Assembly (NCBI RefSeq): GCF_003950515.1
Contig: NZ_NGJS01000004.1
Span: 1 to 64,000 of the forward strand
Direction: 5' to 3'
Length of the DNA stretch: 64,000 bases
DNA from: Vagococcus vulneris
GTDB taxonomy: Bacteria; Bacillota; Bacilli; Lactobacillales; Vagococcaceae
A program made the position numbers and the translations under genes. Below the pieces are notes generated by a model that searched no databases, was not told the DNA's origin, and saw nothing but the letters and a program-made list of their open reading frames with translations. Positions 61,444-64,000 of the stretch are shown here, piece after piece (position 1 is the first letter of the stretch; each line of letters starts with the position of its first letter).

Positions 61444-62847
61444 TTAACCGATAATTATTTGTTCAGTAGGGAATAAGTAACCTTTATCTTGTCTTTCTTT
61501 GGGAACAAAAATCATTAGGGTATAAAGCATACCAATACGACCGATAAACATCAGGGTAGCAATTATAATCTTTCCGATAAATGTTAAATCTCCTGTGATA
61601 CCTAAAGATAGACCAGTCGTTCCAAAAGCTGAAGCAACTTCAACAATGATGGAAATCAGCGAATGTTCCTCTGTTATTGCCAAAATCATTGTAGCAAAAA
61701 AGCACATAGCAAGCGATAAATTGAAGACAATTACTGCCTTTTGAATATCATATTTTTCTATCCGGCGGCTGAAGATCGTAACATTTTCTTTCCCTTTAAT
61801 GAATGAAATCATGTAAAGACCTAGAATAGCTATAGTAGTTGTTCGCACACCACCACCAACTGAACTGGGACTGCAGCCTATGAACATCAGCATAGAGAAA
61901 AGGAGCAGTGTTGGTGTTTGAAATTGATACAGATCATTTAATTGTAACCCTGCATTTCTAGTTGTTGCTGAATAAAAGAGTGAATCAGTAATTTTTTGAA
62001 TTAACGGCATATCATTAAAAAGGTGATGACGTTCTATAAGGAAGATTAAAATACCACCAGAAATAAAAAGAATCATGTACATCATGATGGCTAATTTACT
62101 AAATAGTGAAAAGCGAAATGGGTATTTACGTTTGTGGCGTTTTGAAATGACCCACTCTTTGACTTCCATAATGACTGGAAAACCGATACCACCAATCATG
62201 ATGAGGCAAATAAGCAAAAAAATAAACAAATAATCATTTGCATAAGGTGTTGCAGAGACCCCAGTTACATCAAATCCAGAATTGGTCACTGCAGAAATAG
62301 ATTGATAAAATCCATTAAAAATAGCATCTTTGACGGTTGCATGTATACCACTGAAATAAAAACGTGTAGCAAAAATAATTCCAAAGATTATTTGAATTAA
62401 AAAAAGTGTACGCACCGTACTTTTAATTAAACGCACACTGCCACTCAAACGAGGTTGGTTCATATCGGTCATTATTAATTGTCGCTGTCTCAAGGATATT
62501 TTCCGGCGTGACATAATAAAAAAAAATGTTGAGAACATCATAATGCCAAGTCCACCAACTTGGAACATCATTTCCAACAAAATAATTCCACGATTGTTAT
62601 AGACCTCATGGATATTAAATGTGCTTAAGCCGGTGACACTTACGGTACTTACTGCCATAAATAAAGTATCAAAAATAGACACATTGGCACCATTTTTTTT
62701 AAAAAAGGGAAGGCTTAAAAGTAAAAAAGCAATGATTGTCATAATCGCATAATAAGAAAAAATAATTTGAATTGTTGAAAAATGTGTGTTTATAAATCGA
62801 TTACCTGATCGTCTTAGTTTAAAAAGTGATAAATTAAATTTTGGCAT
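61444..62847 (-). CDS. ktrB: Potassium transporter membrane subunit KtrB
   Basis: A 467-residue TrkH/KtrB channel-like protein with four M-P-M repeats. The selectivity-filter loops are visible as VSVTGLSTFN, AVTNSGFDVTG, TTRNAGLQLN and AFGTTGLSLG, each with the conserved central Gly. KtrB needs a cytosolic RCK gating subunit (KtrA), which is not in the window. Imports K+ with Na+ help. In Firmicutes these systems are inhibited by c-di-AMP, made by the cdaA product encoded at 30.6 kb. Confidence 0.92.
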   Translation of the reverse strand: MPKFNLSLFKLRRSGNRFINTHFSTIQIIFSYYAIMTIIAFLLLSLPFFKKNGANVSIFDTLFMAVSTVSVTGLSTFNIHEVYNNRGIILLEMMFQVGGLGIMMFSTFFFIMSRRKISLRQRQLIMTDMNQPRLSGSVRLIKSTVRTLFLIQIIFGIIFATRFYFSGIHATVKDAIFNGFYQSISAVTNSGFDVTGVSATPYANDYLFIFLLICLIMIGGIGFPVIMEVKEWVISKRHKRKYPFRFSLFSKLAIMMYMILFISGGILIFLIERHHLFNDMPLIQKITDSLFYSATTRNAGLQLNDLYQFQTPTLLLFSMLMFIGCSPSSVGGGVRTTTIAILGLYMISFIKGKENVTIFSRRIEKYDIQKAVIVFNLSLAMCFFATMILAITEEHSLISIIVEVASAFGTTGLSLGITGDLTFIGKIIIATLMFIGRIGMLYTLMIFVPKERQDKGYLFPTEQIIIG

Positions 62848-62921
62848 ACTAACCCCATCCTATTTATAATTTAATCTAGGTTATATATATTATATCAAAT
62901 TGAATATCGTCATGATACTAC

Positions 62922-62950
62922 AAAAAAACAGGTGCCTTAAACACCTGTTT
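62922..62950 (-). terminator. Terminator of the second cardiolipin synthase gene
   Basis: AAACAGGTG / CACCTGTTT with a 7-base loop; on the minus strand followed by a T-run. Confidence 0.75.
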
Positions 62951-62971
62951 GAGTGATACGGTATCAATATA

Positions 62972-64000
62972 TTACATAATTGGAGAGACTAAACGTGACA
63001 CTTTTTGTTTAAATTTAATCCATAGCGACATATTATTAAATGTTTCCATTTTCCACTGCTCAGATTTTTTTAAATCATTTTCATAAGCGGTAGTTAATTC
63101 TTGATTTAATTTTGTTGAAAAAGCAACAGCACTAGCTTCAAAATTAAGTTTGTAACTTCGAATATCTTGGTTGGCAGAACCGACAACACAGACATCATGA
63201 TCCATAATTAAGACTTTGGAATGGAGGAAACCATTTTTATAGCTATAAATATCAATCCCTTCTTTAATGAGTGCTTCAGCGTAAAATTGTGTGACCCTGA
63301 AGATAAAAGGATGGTCGGGTTTGTCAGGTACCATAATCCGAACATCAATACCAGATCGTTTAGCAATTTTTAATGCATCAATAACTGAATCATCTGGAAT
63401 CAAGTAAGGTGTCTGAATCCATACTCTTTTTTTTGCTGAATTAATTAGTTTAATAAAAGTTAGTTTAATCTGTTGTTTGTTCTCATCTGGACCACTGGCA
63501 ATTAATTGCATGTCATTACCTTCAACAAGATCAAGTGCTTGATAAGTGAAAAAGAGATTTTTAGTTAGTGTAATGCGTCGCTGTTTTGTCACAGAGACAT
63601 TCCAGGATAAAAGAAACTCATATTGCAGTAGTGAGCAGATTGGACCAACTAGGCGAACATGTGTATCACGCCAGTAGCCAAATTTCTTTGTTGTTCCTGC
63701 GTATTGGTCAGCGACATTGAAACCACCAATATAGCCAATTTGTCCATCAATAATGACTAATTTATGGTGATCGTGATAATTTGCTCTAAAGTGTTTCAAT
63801 GATCTTTGGGAAGTAATAAAAATCTCGACTTTTCCTCCTGCCTCGATCAAGGGTTCAAATTTTTTAGGATCGACACCCTTTGATCCTAGTGCATCATAAA
63901 GCAGGTGGACACGAACTCCTTCACGAGCTTTTTCGATTAAAATATTTAAAATCGACATACCAAGAGTATCAGTGACAAACGCATAATATTCGATATTAAT
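62972..64000 (-). CDS. cls: Cardiolipin synthase, C-terminal part (cut by window end)
   Basis: The frame stays open to base 64000, reading INIEYYAFVTDTLG before MSILNILIEKAREG, so the gene begins outside the window. The methionine at 63958 is internal. The 343 visible codons cover both PLD domains: HHKLVIIDGQIGYIGG and HSKVLIMDHDVCVVGS, each H-x-K-x4-D. It is a paralogue of the enzyme at 15934-17466. Two synthases are common in enterococci and related genera. The membrane-spanning N-terminus is not seen. Confidence 0.92.
   Translation of the reverse strand: MNIEYYAFVTDTLGMSILNILIEKAREGVRVHLLYDALGSKGVDPKKFEPLIEAGGKVEIFITSQRSLKHFRANYHDHHKLVIIDGQIGYIGGFNVADQYAGTTKKFGYWRDTHVRLVGPICSLLQYEFLLSWNVSVTKQRRITLTKNLFFTYQALDLVEGNDMQLIASGPDENKQQIKLTFIKLINSAKKRVWIQTPYLIPDDSVIDALKIAKRSGIDVRIMVPDKPDHPFIFRVTQFYAEALIKEGIDIYSYKNGFLHSKVLIMDHDVCVVGSANQDIRSYKLNFEASAVAFSTKLNQELTTAYENDLKKSEQWKMETFNNMSLWIKFKQKVSRLVSPIM

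Noticed and set aside
1-64000. CRISPR arrays, tRNA/rRNA genes, IS elements, phage or toxin-antitoxin genes
   Set aside because: No regularly spaced repeats, cloverleaf-like sequences, transposase, integrase or paired small toxin/antitoxin genes were recognised on either strand.

Overview
The window is a stretch of low-GC Gram-positive chromosome. Gene content and order (pbp2B-rpmG, 5-FCL-rhomboid-yqgQ-glcK, DUF3042-miaA-hflX-glnR-glnA, cdaA-cdaR-glmM, a glmS ribozyme, murT-gatD) fit the order Lactobacillales, most likely family Enterococcaceae (an Enterococcus- or Vagococcus-like organism). This is inferred from gene order and protein type; the genus cannot be fixed from the sequence alone. 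No rRNA, tRNA, CRISPR, insertion sequence or prophage was seen.

Layout. 1-7.6 kb is a thinly coding region with a clear signature of gene decay. It has long AT-rich stretches without genes, a small two-gene SMR/EamA-type membrane pair, and a methionine T-box that precedes an O-acetylhomoserine sulfhydrylase gene and a homoserine O-acetyltransferase gene, both interrupted. It also holds a flavodoxin-like gene, a secreted DUF1002 protein and the wreck of a SAM methyltransferase. 7.6-20.1 kb holds transport and cell-envelope genes: sstT, a self-contained ECF transporter, a YdcF-type protein, an aldo/keto reductase, a D,D-carboxypeptidase, cardiolipin synthase, a class B penicillin-binding protein and rpmG. 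20.2-21.8 kb carries two tandem single-pass membrane-anchored proteins of unknown function. 22.3-37.4 kb is a housekeeping core: folate and glucokinase cluster, tRNA modification, HflX, GlnR/glutamine synthetase, EF-P, c-di-AMP synthesis (cdaA-cdaR), and the amino-sugar node glmM-glmS-nagB with its ribozyme. 37.5-42.8 kb holds galE, an unusual galT-like gene, a CPBP protease, an acetyltransferase and a sucrose hydrolase. 42.8-45.4 kb is the ribosomal protein cluster L11-L1-L10-L7/L12 with three structured leaders. 45.4-49.8 kb is a glycerol/dihydroxyacetone module (PocR-AraC regulator, gldA, dhaM-K-L). 50.4-64 kb holds nicotinate salvage, class III FBPase, adenosine deaminase, mannose-6-phosphate isomerase, alanine dehydrogenase, lipid II amidation (murT-gatD), ktrB and the 3' part of a second cardiolipin synthase cut by the window end.

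How it works together. Much of the window serves wall-precursor and amino-sugar metabolism (glmM, glmS, nagB, manA, PBPs, murT-gatD, c-di-AMP). Regulation is dense and mostly RNA- or operator-based. It includes a T-box, a glmS ribozyme, possible GntR/HutC-type operators at glmS and nagB, a GlnR box folded into a terminator, ribosomal leaders with terminator/antiterminator geometry, and terminators shared by convergent genes. I saw no convincing wholly new multi-gene system. The observations most worth checking are the still-intact Met T-box in front of two dead genes, the ATC in place of a start codon at hflX, the Shine-Dalgarno/hairpin/ATG arrangement at 1.8 kb, the GalT-like protein without its nucleophile, and the rplK and rpmG leader terminators.
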